Shown piece by piece: positions 36,106-44,785 of a stretch of DNA of 64,000 bases; the first letter of the stretch is position 1; each line of letters begins with the position of its first letter. This DNA is from Oxyruncus cristatus (lineage: Eukaryota > Chordata > Aves > Passeriformes > Cotingidae), in contig VXAY01002115.1 of the NCBI GenBank assembly GCA_013399855.1, positions 584,875 to 648,874 on the forward strand, given 5' to 3'. The notes under the pieces were generated by a model, which had not been told where the DNA came from, searched no databases, and saw only the letters and a list, made by a program, of their open reading frames with translations. The position numbers and the translations under genes are program-made.

Positions 36106-37599
36106 ACTCCAGTCATGAAAGTGTCATTTGCCTGCACAAATTTCAGATCTCTTGAGCATGCACACATTTGGAGCTTGGATGGAGGCTACTCCGGAGATGT
36201 GTGCGCAGCTCCTTCTGCTGAACAGCTGCTTTAATGCTCATCCTGGAGCGTTTTCTTCTTTAAACTTTATTCCCCAAAGAAGGAGGCTGCCCGTTTGCAC
36301 GGTATAAATGTGTGTTGTGTTTTCTTCTTAGGCGCTGTAGCTGAGGAACATAAACCTGTAGAGCTTAAATCACGGAAGGAGCCATTTATAATTCTTGTTC
36401 ATTTTGTACACAAATCCATGTGATTCCATTAGATATGCAAGCACAGCCTGTTATACAGTAGTGAATGGAGATCAAGCACTTCTGTTTACCTATGAAATTG
36501 CCTATTAAAATTACAATAACCACCATAAAAATGACTTTTTTATGTCTCTCCTCTGAGAGGAAGTTTCAATTTACTGGTTCATGTGAAAATATCTTGCAAG
36601 TAATTGTAAATATTTTAGGTAGATTTACTCTGATATTACTTGATGTGTCAAATTCATTGAAAAAAAAGAAAAGATCTACTGAAATGATAAAGAGAAACAA
36701 TCAAGTTGAAATCTATTCAATTATTTAAAAAGGGGGAAGTAATTTAATATTCTGTACTAGTACAGAATACAAACAGTCCTTACAACTCCTTACAAACAGT
36801 CATGTAAAGTCAGGTTTGAAAGTTGAGTGTTCCCTTTTACTTCTATTTTTCAAAAGACCCCTAGTAATCATGAAAATGGTGGAATAGGTGGAATTATCAG
36901 TAGGCAGAGAGCCTTATCCTTGGATGGTTTGAACCAAAATAGCTCTTCAACATGTGGGACTCCAGTGCAAGGCAGTCACAAATGAATCAAAGTTCAAGTC
37001 AAAGCCAAGCTGCACAGGAGAAAGGGTTTTCTCTTTCTAACAGTGTTGCTTTTATCACCTAAAACTTTCCAGCAGGCTGCATAAAACAGAGCTCAGGTTA
37101 AATTTTGAACCAATATTACAGGATTTCTGTGCAAATTTTACTTTCTGATCCAGGTCACAAATCAGTGGCACTGCTCTCCCAGTCCTTAAGGCAGATCCAT
37201 ACAGTCAGGTAGGTCAGAGCCCAAACAAGCCAAGGGGAAAGCCAGGCAGAGCCAGCAGGGCTGACCCATGGATCATCTGTCGAGCCAGGGGAGATGAAGT
37301 GAATCCCACGTTGGTTTTAGTGCTCTCATGTTTCTCAGCTCTTCTAGCTCTTGGGTTTTTGATTTTGGTAGCTGGAAAGGAAGCAGTTGCCAAAGATGAG
37401 CCAGAGACTGGAGTGAGATGGAGGTTTGAGGTGTGTTGCAGGTGTTTTGGGAACCTGCCGTCTTTGTGAAGAGCCTTCTGTGGTTTGTTCAGCCCTTTTC
37501 CGTCTGTTTTGGGCCGCTTCTGAACATTAAACCAGACATGAGCCTAAGTCTTTTCTGGAAAAGAGGCTTATAGGCTTGAATGTTCTTCTGGGGGGACCC
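36106..37599. other. Unique non-coding stretch, no gene seen
   Basis: No exon is recognisable. An 87-codon plus frame at 36465-36728 is AT-rich with no domain. A 22-bp perfect palindrome at 36748-36769 and an 11-bp direct repeat lie at 36748-36801 (listed separately). Confidence 0.55.
36748..36769. repeat. 22-bp perfect palindrome centred on CTAG
   Basis: TATTCTGTACT (36748-36758) is followed directly by its exact reverse complement (36759-36769), with no spacer. The next bases on either side do not pair. Immediately downstream, TACAAACAGTC occurs at 36768-36778 and again at 36791-36801 (period 23), and CCTTACAA occurs twice 10 bp apart. Confidence 0.9.
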
Positions 37600-37740
37600 A
37601 CTTTATCTCTTTGCACCAAAATAAGGCCTTTTTCACTCACTTTTTATGCAAAGTAATTAGTCAAGGTACACCTGGGGCCAATTTTGCAAGGAAATGAAGG
37701 TTTCCTGCCTCATCATGTGGCACTGAAGATAGGTGAGTGA
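37600..37740. promoter_or_regulatory. Candidate conserved non-coding stretch with octamer-like and TAATTA sites
   Basis: The words TTTTTATGCAAAGTAATTAG (near 37640) place a POU-like ATGCAAAG beside TAATTAG. The stretch is repeat-free. Inferred by texture. Confidence 0.25.
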
Positions 37741-37899
37741 AGAGGAAAGTCTGCACCTCTCAGAGCAGAAAGTCTACCTTTTTGGTTACTAATGGGAGAA
37801 AGTCACTGCTCTTTATGGGTGCTCCTGGATGTCTTTCATGTGAGACCTACTTGATCAAACTTCTTCCGCAGTTCCCGAACCTGAACTGGTGTTTTCAGT

Positions 37900-38060
37900 G
37901 CTGTTCACTCGGCTCCTGGAGGATGTGAGGGCACGTGACCTCTTCTCTGAGGCGAGTCGGTGCCGTTTGGTGCCTTCTCTGACGATGTGGGCACACGTGG
38001 GCAGGGGTGAGGAAAGGACACGCGCCGCCACTAAAAGTTACGTGGCTAAAACTCAGATCC
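37900..38060. promoter_or_regulatory. CpG-enriched patch with two CACGTG E-boxes
   Basis: E-boxes CACGTG lie at 37932-37937 and 37994-37999, 62 bp apart. Further CpGs include ACACGCGCCGCC near 38030 and GTTACGTGG near 38038. A 131-codon plus-strand open frame (37889-38284) spans the patch. It carries no domain and its length is not decisive, because the first half is GC-rich. Confidence 0.35.
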
Positions 38061-38269
38061 TGTTTCTTACGGAAGCCTCCCAGAGATGTGTGCTCACTGT
38101 TCAGCTGTTAAGATTGTTATTAAACTTTATGGACCATAAACCCCGTGGAAACAAGGAAAGTGAACAACTATGCTATTACAATAGTGTCAAAACAGGAGAC
38201 ATATTTCATAGCCTCAAAACTGTAAGCCTGCCTTCGTGCAGCATTTCAGCCCTCGTGGGCTGCCTCAGA

Positions 38270-38850
38270 CTAGTGTTTATTTAATCTCTAAATTAAATGC
38301 AATGTTGCTAATACATAAAGCCTGGAAAAATATGTTCCTTTTAGTTTAAAGTTCAGTTTCATAAATCTAGCTTTGCAGGCTGCCTTCTGAAATGGGAGGT
38401 GATTTTTTTTTTTTTTTTTAATTTAAATATTTGTCAGACATCCATCATCTCTTAATATTTCCTGTCATGGGGATCTACTTAATTCCAAACTAAATCCATC
38501 TTGATTTTCACTAAATGCCCCGGCTTGCTCAGTACAACAACAGAGTCCTGATTAGGGGAGACAGACAAACAAGGGGATGAAAACATCTTTGACACACTGT
38601 TGGGGGGTGGGAGGAGGGAGAACAGAGATGCAAAATGCAGCCTGACTCAACAGGGCAATGTATTTACTTTCAAATGTTATTTATTTTAGAAAGGAACTGT
38701 CAAGCTCCCTCTTTAAGTGTGGTTTATTTAACATGTTAGCAGACCTGTCCCTTGTATGTATATATTTGCCTTTCAGTGTCCTCCTGAAAATTGCTTTTGG
38801 CTGGGCCAAGTTACAGCAGTTTAAATACCATCTTTCATGAAGGCACAGGA
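38270..38850. promoter_or_regulatory. Candidate conserved non-coding stretch
   Basis: Repeat-free AT-rich sequence on both sides of a T run (38403-38419). Words include AATTTAAATATTTGTCAGAC, CTACTTAATTCC, CCTGATTAGG and AATGTATTTACTTTC. No coding signal was recognised; two overlapping opposite-strand frames at 38658-38893 have no domain. Confidence 0.25.
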
Positions 38851-39499
38851 AATTTCTAACAACAGCACTTGAAAAAAAGTCCCCCAAACTCATATGGCAA
38901 TATTTTCAAGACTGGGGAGCATGTATATCTGTAGGGGTTTCTGTGTTCCCTCCTGTGTTCCCTCTGTGGTGGGAAACTCATCCATTCCCTTTTCTCAGAG
39001 CTTATTAGCTCTGTCCTATATAATGGAATATTTTAAGGTAGGTGAAGGTAGTGTCTAGCTTTGACATTCTTGACCTAAAGAAAAAGTGAAGATGCAGTGA
39101 TGTTTGATTTTTTGACTTAATTCTTTTTTCTATCAAAGGGTAAATTCCCCCTGATTGATTTTTTTTTTTTTTTTCCTAAAGAGAGGCTAATGTAGCAAAG
39201 CAGAGCCACATAGGAAAACAACAAAAATAAGGGTGGTATAACTGAAACTTTGCCCTGTAGAACATTATCAGACACTCTCACATCCTGTGATATTGCTGGT
39301 TTCTCCATGGTTTGTGGGTTACTGCTCTGTTGAAGGGTGTTTTTATATATTTAGTGTTTATTTGTTTGTTTGTTTGTTTTTTTCACTCAAGCATCCGAAA
39401 GAGATTTCAGGATCTGAAAACAGGTAATCAAGTTTAAAAAATAATGACTACTACATTTAATAAGAAGGGAAACTTAAACATTTGTTCGTTCCCTTCCTC
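38851..39499. other. Non-coding stretch with T and TTTG runs
   Basis: T16 at 39159-39174 and TTTG units at 39358-39383. No exon or repeat family was recognised. Confidence 0.55.
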
Positions 39500-40030
39500 T
39501 AATGATGATTAATAAAAAGGCAGCTTCAGCATGACCTGTCCCTCCTCCTAGACACATGCTTGCCTTTTTTCTGCAGCCTGCTAATGACTATCACTGTAAT
39601 TGTTGGACGCTGTTGATCACAGGAAAGGAATGTATTTCATGCTGCTGTTTATTTTGGGTCTATAAAGCTGCTATTCCTGTGATTCTCCCATCTGAGCTGA
39701 TTAATTGCCACCAAATTAGGGGCTGTGCTTTGAAGGAATTTGACCTATTGTTTTCTGTTGGTGGCAAAGGTGTTAATGCTGGGGAGGAAAGTTTGTTACC
39801 TGTCTGTTATCCAGGTTTCTTGCTCCTCAAATGTTGGTCGCCTGAGTAGGGTTTAAAATGTTACGAGCCTGCAACTGGAAACAATTTTTCATGTGACTGG
39901 GAGGTTATTTTTCCTAATAATGTACCTTGCTAAATGAACATTGATAGTGTTGCATGTAAACTGGCCTACTGTACCGTGCTTGCTGGCAATAACATTATTT
40001 ATTTCAATTTATTGGGAGCCATTTTTTAAA
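39500..40030. promoter_or_regulatory. Candidate conserved non-coding stretch
   Basis: Repeat-free sequence with the words CTGCTAATGACTATCAC, GCTGATTAATTGCCACC, TTTCCTAATAATG and ACATTATTTATTTC. A pyrimidine-rich run ending in TTTTTTCTGCAG (before 39579) resembles a splice acceptor but no matching donor or known protein follows. The 97-codon frame (39556-39849) has no domain. Confidence 0.3.
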
Positions 40031-40859
40031 GAAGGTTAATATTATCTAGTGTGTCCTGCTGAGAGAATTGTTTGTAAACATGCCAGGAGAAACTAATGTA
40101 GAAAACCCTTGGAACACTGGTTCCTCTATGAAAATCAGAGAGAGAAGCAAGCTGAGTGATAATAACTTTATACATATACACTTTTTTAACTGTGTAAGCA
40201 GTTCATATGAAAATGTCCAGGCCAAAAGAGTTTCTAGGCCAGGCAGACCTGTGTTCTTCCCCAGGAGACTTGTGTTCTTCTTCACTTCCCCAAGTGCTTC
40301 TATTGAAAAATGTCTTGTTCCTTAAGTGGGCATTATGTTACTGTATTTTATAGGTACCTTTCCAAAAGAAATTTAATTACATCGTCATTTTAGATGGTGA
40401 GAATAAGCTCCACAGTATACAGTTCCCAAAAAGTGGATTCATTTTTAATGTGCCATCTGTTGCTGCAATACAATACAAAGATAAATAGCTGAAAAAGAGA
40501 AAGAGAATTGACAAGAAAGAGAAATGGGTTTTGATTTGCCCTTTCATCACACACATAAAACAACATCAGCTCAATCAATGCGCAGAAATGAAAGCTAATG
40601 CATAATAGCCATTGGTCCTGAATTTTCCCCACCTATTGTTTCAAGTCCTAATTAAGAAAGAGGAGATCCGAGTTAGTGCAGCTCTTGCTGCCTGCCCAGG
40701 CTCTGCTGTGCCACGTCAGGCTCCTGGTGGATTTGGGGAGGCTGAGAATTCTCCCACCCTGCTGAAGTTGGGCTGGTGGGCCACGGCTCCACTTCTTGGG
40801 AAAAGGGAGAACCAGCATGTGAACTCGTAAAAGCCCTTGCCAGGAAGGTTTAATCAGCG
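40031..40859. other. Unique non-coding stretch, no gene seen
   Basis: A 16-bp direct repeat with one mismatch (AGACCTGTGTTCTTCC at 40245, AGACTTGTGTTCTTCT at 40266, counting the last base as a second change) gives a 21-bp period. No exon was recognised. The frames of 79 to 85 codons here overlap on opposite strands and have no domain. Confidence 0.5.
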
Positions 40860-41490
40860 CTTTTTATGAAAAGGGATGTTGATGGATAGTTTGGGACCCT
40901 TTAGCAGAGAGATCCCCCACTCTGATGTCGTGCTTTTAGACAGCTTAAAGCTGTGATTAATATTTAGCAAAGTGATGTATGGGGAGCCTTGAAAGCTGAG
41001 GTTATTTACTATGTATAATTAGCTACGGTTATTATTTGTAAAAGACACTTTGTGGATTCTAGATGTAAGTAACAAAGCCCAGTAAGAGGGTTTTATTAGT
41101 TATAAAGATAAGTTAGTATCAAAAAGATGTTCTGTAAAGCCCATTATTCAAATGTTTGAAAAGAAATATTGAATGGAATTATAAGCATAAAGCCTTTCTT
41201 CTTCAGGGACACATGCTTCTATAAAGATTTTCTAGTGAGATAAGTTTGTCTATTCCTCATCTTCCCTTCCCTTCTCGTGTTTAAAATGAACTACATTTCA
41301 GAGACATCTGTGTGTAGGCTCTCAAAGCTTTAAAGGAACAACAGGGTAAGGAAATGAGCATTGTTAGCTTAGTGAAATAAATTCCACCTGACACTTTAAG
41401 GTGACATTGCTTGCTTCAACAGGAGGAAATTCTGCCTTTCCTATGATAGGAAATATCCCTTTATCATCAGACCCAAAGTATATTAAATAA
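40860..41490. promoter_or_regulatory. Candidate conserved non-coding stretch
   Basis: About 600 bp of repeat-free AT-rich sequence with no open frame over 60 codons. Words include CTGTGATTAATATTTAGC, GTATAATTAGCTACGG and CCACCTGACACTTTAAGG, and a 7-bp dyad TTTCCTA-TGA-TAGGAAA near 41436. Inferred by texture. Confidence 0.3.
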
Positions 41491-41740
41491 TAATAGTAAG
41501 AAAAAAAATGATTGCCGCTTTTCCCAGGTTGCTGAAGTGCCATGTTGAAGAAGTGGGAAAGTGGTTTAAATAAAGCACTTGGTATGTGTACACATCCTTT
41601 CTCATCAGCACTTACTTTTTAGGGTTAAGTGGTAGAAGAATTAGATATGTAGAATTTGGTGTATTTGAGATTCCCCTCTTCCTCTGAGGGCTAAACATCT
41701 CAGAGAGCTGGAGACTTCATAAATAGCTCAAGATAGAGAT

Positions 41741-41925
41741 TGAGGGGGTTTTTTTTTTGCTTTATCATATCNNNNNNNNNNNNNNNNNNNNNNNNNNNNN
41801 NNNNGCCCAAAAAAGAGAGTGGGGGGGGTTTTTTTTTTTTTTTACCATACCCCCCCCCCCCAACCGAACCAAACCAACCAAACAACCAACCAAAAAAAAA
41901 AAAGAGAAAAAAAAATCCCAAAGTA
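41741..41925. repeat. Composite homopolymer region with assembly gap
   Basis: GGGGG plus T10 (about 41745-41759) precedes a 33-N gap (41772-41804). On the far side come G8 (41821-41828), T15 (41829-41843), C12 (41850-41861), AACC/AAACC units, A12 and more A-rich sequence. The open frames here are homopolymer artefacts. Because G-T runs occur on both sides of the gap, sequence may be collapsed, duplicated or misjoined here. Confidence 0.85.
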
Positions 41926-43934
41926 TTGTGTGGCAGACTAGGGGTAAATAGGGAGGCATATTTTGCTATGGGTATTGTGGTAAAATTAGGTAATTGGAAG
42001 GGGGTTTTGTGCCTGATTTAAAAAGGTTTGGAGCAGTTCCCATCCCAGGTAGCTCTTAAAATTGAAAGACCCCTTGGGCATCTGCTGCGTAAATAAATTT
42101 CAACTTGGCCTTGAGAAACTGTATGCAAATTTCCTTGGAGCACTCTCAGCTTATTTATCTCTCTTCCTTTTAGTGCATATCAACCAGATTTCAGGAATTC
42201 AGCAAATCTGATCAATTAAATTATATACATGATATATATTAAAAATATATATATATGACGTAAATTTAATGACGTGATAAAAGTCTGATTGGGGCTCTAG
42301 CCCACTAACCTCGTGATTCCTCCTTTAAAAGCAAAGTCATTCTAGGAAGATGACGAAGGAGAGATGGTTTTGGTGATGTTTTCTCGTGGCTTTATTGCAT
42401 CTGCAAATGCTTCTGTGCTGATCATGACAGTAATTCCAAAGAGCACTTTCTGACTTCTGTACTGAAATACGTGTGGGAATAATGGAGTTTTGTTGTGTCT
42501 GATCTCAGGTTGGCTTTATTATGCAAAACCAGTGAGCAGCTTCTAGTGCTCAGAGAAATCCTGGTGGAACATATTAACAAAAGCATGAACAATTACTCTT
42601 TACTGACTGTCAAACGATGCAAGCCTTGTCCTCAGTTACAGGGAACATGGTTTAGTTTTATGCTGTTGTTGTTATTTAATTGTGGGAGAAAGAAGTTTTC
42701 CTTCATACCTCTCTCTTCATCTCAGTCTCATTCATATTCTCCTTTTCCCTTTCCTTTCTTTCCCCTTTTGTTTTCCTGCAGATTTCTAAATCTGATTAGC
42801 AATCACCACAGCTTGAGAAATAGGCCATTGTTTCCATCCAAAATTTGCATTTATCTCCACTTAGGCCTTTTTAGCAGAGAGGTAATAAAAGAAAGCATTT
42901 CAATAATTTTTGAAGAATTATGTCCTCTTGGGGTTTTTTTTGTTTGTTTGTGTGTTGTTGTTTTTTTTTTAAGAAAGGATTTATTTTTTTGAACTTTATA
43001 ATGAGGATATTTAGCTTTGCAGGAAAAACTACTTTTTGAACAGACATCTGCAGAAATGTGCTGTATCAAAATGGCTACATTCAGGGGGCAAAATAGCCTC
43101 ATTTGTTTTACTACTTTTCTTCAGTGATTAACACTGTTGCTGAGAGTTCTAGTTTAATTCTTGCTGTTTCGATTTCAGAAGAGTTTGGGAGTATTTATCA
43201 AGGTTTAGACAGAATTAGAAGTTTGAGAAACAGCCTTCAGTAAATATTTATGTAGTTTGTGAATTCTTTGTTATTTTTGCTGTGCAGAGGTAATAGACTG
43301 CGCAAAATACATGTGTATAGTATCAAATCATTCAGTCCAACTATGGTACTAGAAGGATTATCTATAAAATTTAGTGTTTGCATCTTGATTTTTGGTGGAG
43401 GTTTTTTTTTCCCCCCTCCCCTTTCTTCTGGCAGGGGGCAGCAGGCAGATATGTGCTTATTTCAACTTTATGCCCTAAATGGGGAGAGCATGATCATATC
43501 CAGTGTTCACCTTCAGGGGGTGAGGAAAAACCTGTGTGACCTCTGCTTTCCAAGACACAGAGGCAGAAGAATATATGTAAAAAAAATACACAATCATGTC
43601 ACCTCCACTTCCTCTCCCCCACCTCCTTTTTTTTTTTTTTTTTTCCAGAGGAAAAACTTGGTGCAAAGCCCTTGGTTTTAAAGGAGAGACTTTGGTGTGT
43701 ATATGGCGGTGCTTTTGCCTGAAGGAGGCTTGGAAGGCAAATCTGATGAAGGAAGAATAAACCTCTGTTCTGATCTTGCTAGGAGCAGCTTAGTTGTCGG
43801 CAGCTTTTGCAACGCTTGGTGTGCATTGAGTTCTGTAAAGCGTCTCTTCAAACTCTGATTTCTACTACCCCTTCAGCAAAGTCTAGCCCTGTACAATTCT
43901 GTTAAATATTTTTATCTTAATCATTCCTTGTAGC
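41926..43934. other. Unique non-coding stretch, no gene seen
   Basis: An octamer ATGCAAAT lies at 42123-42130, AT-rich runs near 42230-42256, T/G-rich sequence at 42934-42970, T then C runs at 43402-43420, and a T18 run at 43627-43644. The 165-codon plus frame (42495-42992) and the 140-codon frame (43259-43681) show no domain. Their ends are T-rich low complexity, and they are treated as chance frames. Confidence 0.55.
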
Positions 43935-43935
43935 T

Positions 43936-44232
43936 GCGTCTCAGAACCATGAGCTGTGTTCCCAAATCCTCACGTGACGCTTCCATTTGTTTGACCTTCC
44001 TTACCAGCGCTGCGCCGGCTGTCGCTGCGCCGAGACTCCCCACGGCTGGGGTGAGAGCTCGTGGTTGTAGCAGCCGCACGTTTTGTAGATGCAAAACAAA
44101 ACTGTTCCCTGGCACCTTTGCAGCACCTCCGAGGGGCGACACGGGTGTTGAGCTCCCATCCCAGCGCGCCACAGGTGCTTCGCGCGCTGTGCCTGTGTGT
44201 GCACACAGGGCAGCGAGACCCCGGCGTAGCAG
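43936..44232. promoter_or_regulatory. CpG-island-like patch, candidate promoter
   Basis: By hand count about 24 CpGs lie in roughly 300 bp (including CGCG at 44165 and CGCGCG at 44181), with GC content near 60%. This is the only such patch in the window and it contrasts sharply with CpG-poor flanks. CpG islands in vertebrates usually mark promoters. A weak TATTTTTA element lies about 25 bp upstream near 43907. A plus-strand open frame starts with ATG at 43949 (A at -3) and stays open to a good splice donor CAG|GTAAAAG (GT at 44263-44264), which overlaps the in-frame stop. Open frames also run on the minus strand, as expected of CpG-rich DNA. Whether it is transcribed is unknown. Confidence 0.5.
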
Positions 44233-44262
44233 CTCAAGGGTTTTGATAAGAGTTTGCTCCAG
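43949..44262 (+). other. Candidate first exon, unproven
   Basis: The interval opens with ATG at 43949 inside the CpG-rich patch and runs 314 nt without a stop to CAG|GTAAAAG at 44262/44263. That would leave the reading frame in phase 2. The encoded residues are rich in Arg, Ala, Ser and Cys and match no family I recognise, so a non-coding RNA first exon is at least as likely. No matching acceptor was identified downstream. The stop that ends the frame (44264-44266) would fall in the intron if the donor is used. Confidence 0.2.
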
Positions 44263-44393
44263 GTAAAAGATCCAATTCCATTACCTGCTTCGCGAGAAAG
44301 CATTCCACCTTCCTTAGAGTGGTTTTGTTTGGAGCTTTACAAATGGTTCAAGTTGAGGCCAAAAAGAGCAAAGACGTGCAAGTAGCAAGGACT

Positions 44394-44785
44394 TGATGAG
44401 GAGTGGCTGGGGGAGCTCGGAGGGTTCAGCCTGGAGAAAAAGAGGCTCAGGGGAGACCTTATCTCTCTCTGGAGAAATAGGCCAGGTGGGAGTCAGTCTC
44501 TTCTGCCAAGTAACAAGCGATGGCACGAGAGGAAATGGCCTCAAAATGTGCCAGGGGAGGTTTAGATTGGATATTAGGGAAAATTTCTTCACTGGAAGGA
44601 TTGTGAGGCATTGAAACAGGCTGCCCCAGGAAGTGGCTGAGCCACAACTTCTGCAGGCAGTTGAAAGACATGTGGGACTTAGGGACATGGTTTAGATGTG
44701 GCCTTGGCAGTGCTTGGTTTAATGGTTGGACTCGATGATCTTAAAGGTCTTTTCCAAGCCAATTGATTCTATGATTCTGTTCTAT
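44394..44785 (+). mobile_element. CR1 LINE 3'-end fragment, longest in the window
   Basis: About 390 bp follow the CR1 3' region closely. Landmarks are 'ttcagcctggagaaaaagag', 'gctcaggggagaccttatc', 'ccaggtgggagtcagtctct', 'gatggcacgagaggaaatgg', 'ggatattagggaaaatttct', 'gaaacaggctgccccagga', 'tggttggactcgatgatctt', 'ggtcttttccaagccaattg' and the tail 'attctatgattctgttctat'. Plus orientation, 5'-truncated. The opposite-strand frames of 124 and 70 codons are shadows of the repeat. It begins only about 130 bp after the candidate donor at 44263. Confidence 0.96.

Noticed and set aside
40069..40080. TGTAAACAT word resembling a miR-30 seed region
   Set aside because: Only the first nine bases agree and no hairpin partner is present.
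42495..42992. 165-codon plus-strand open frame
   Set aside because: No domain; the later half is C/T- and T-rich low complexity and there is no supporting splice structure.
44314..44688. 124-codon minus-strand frame
   Set aside because: Lies on the antisense strand of the CR1 fragment.
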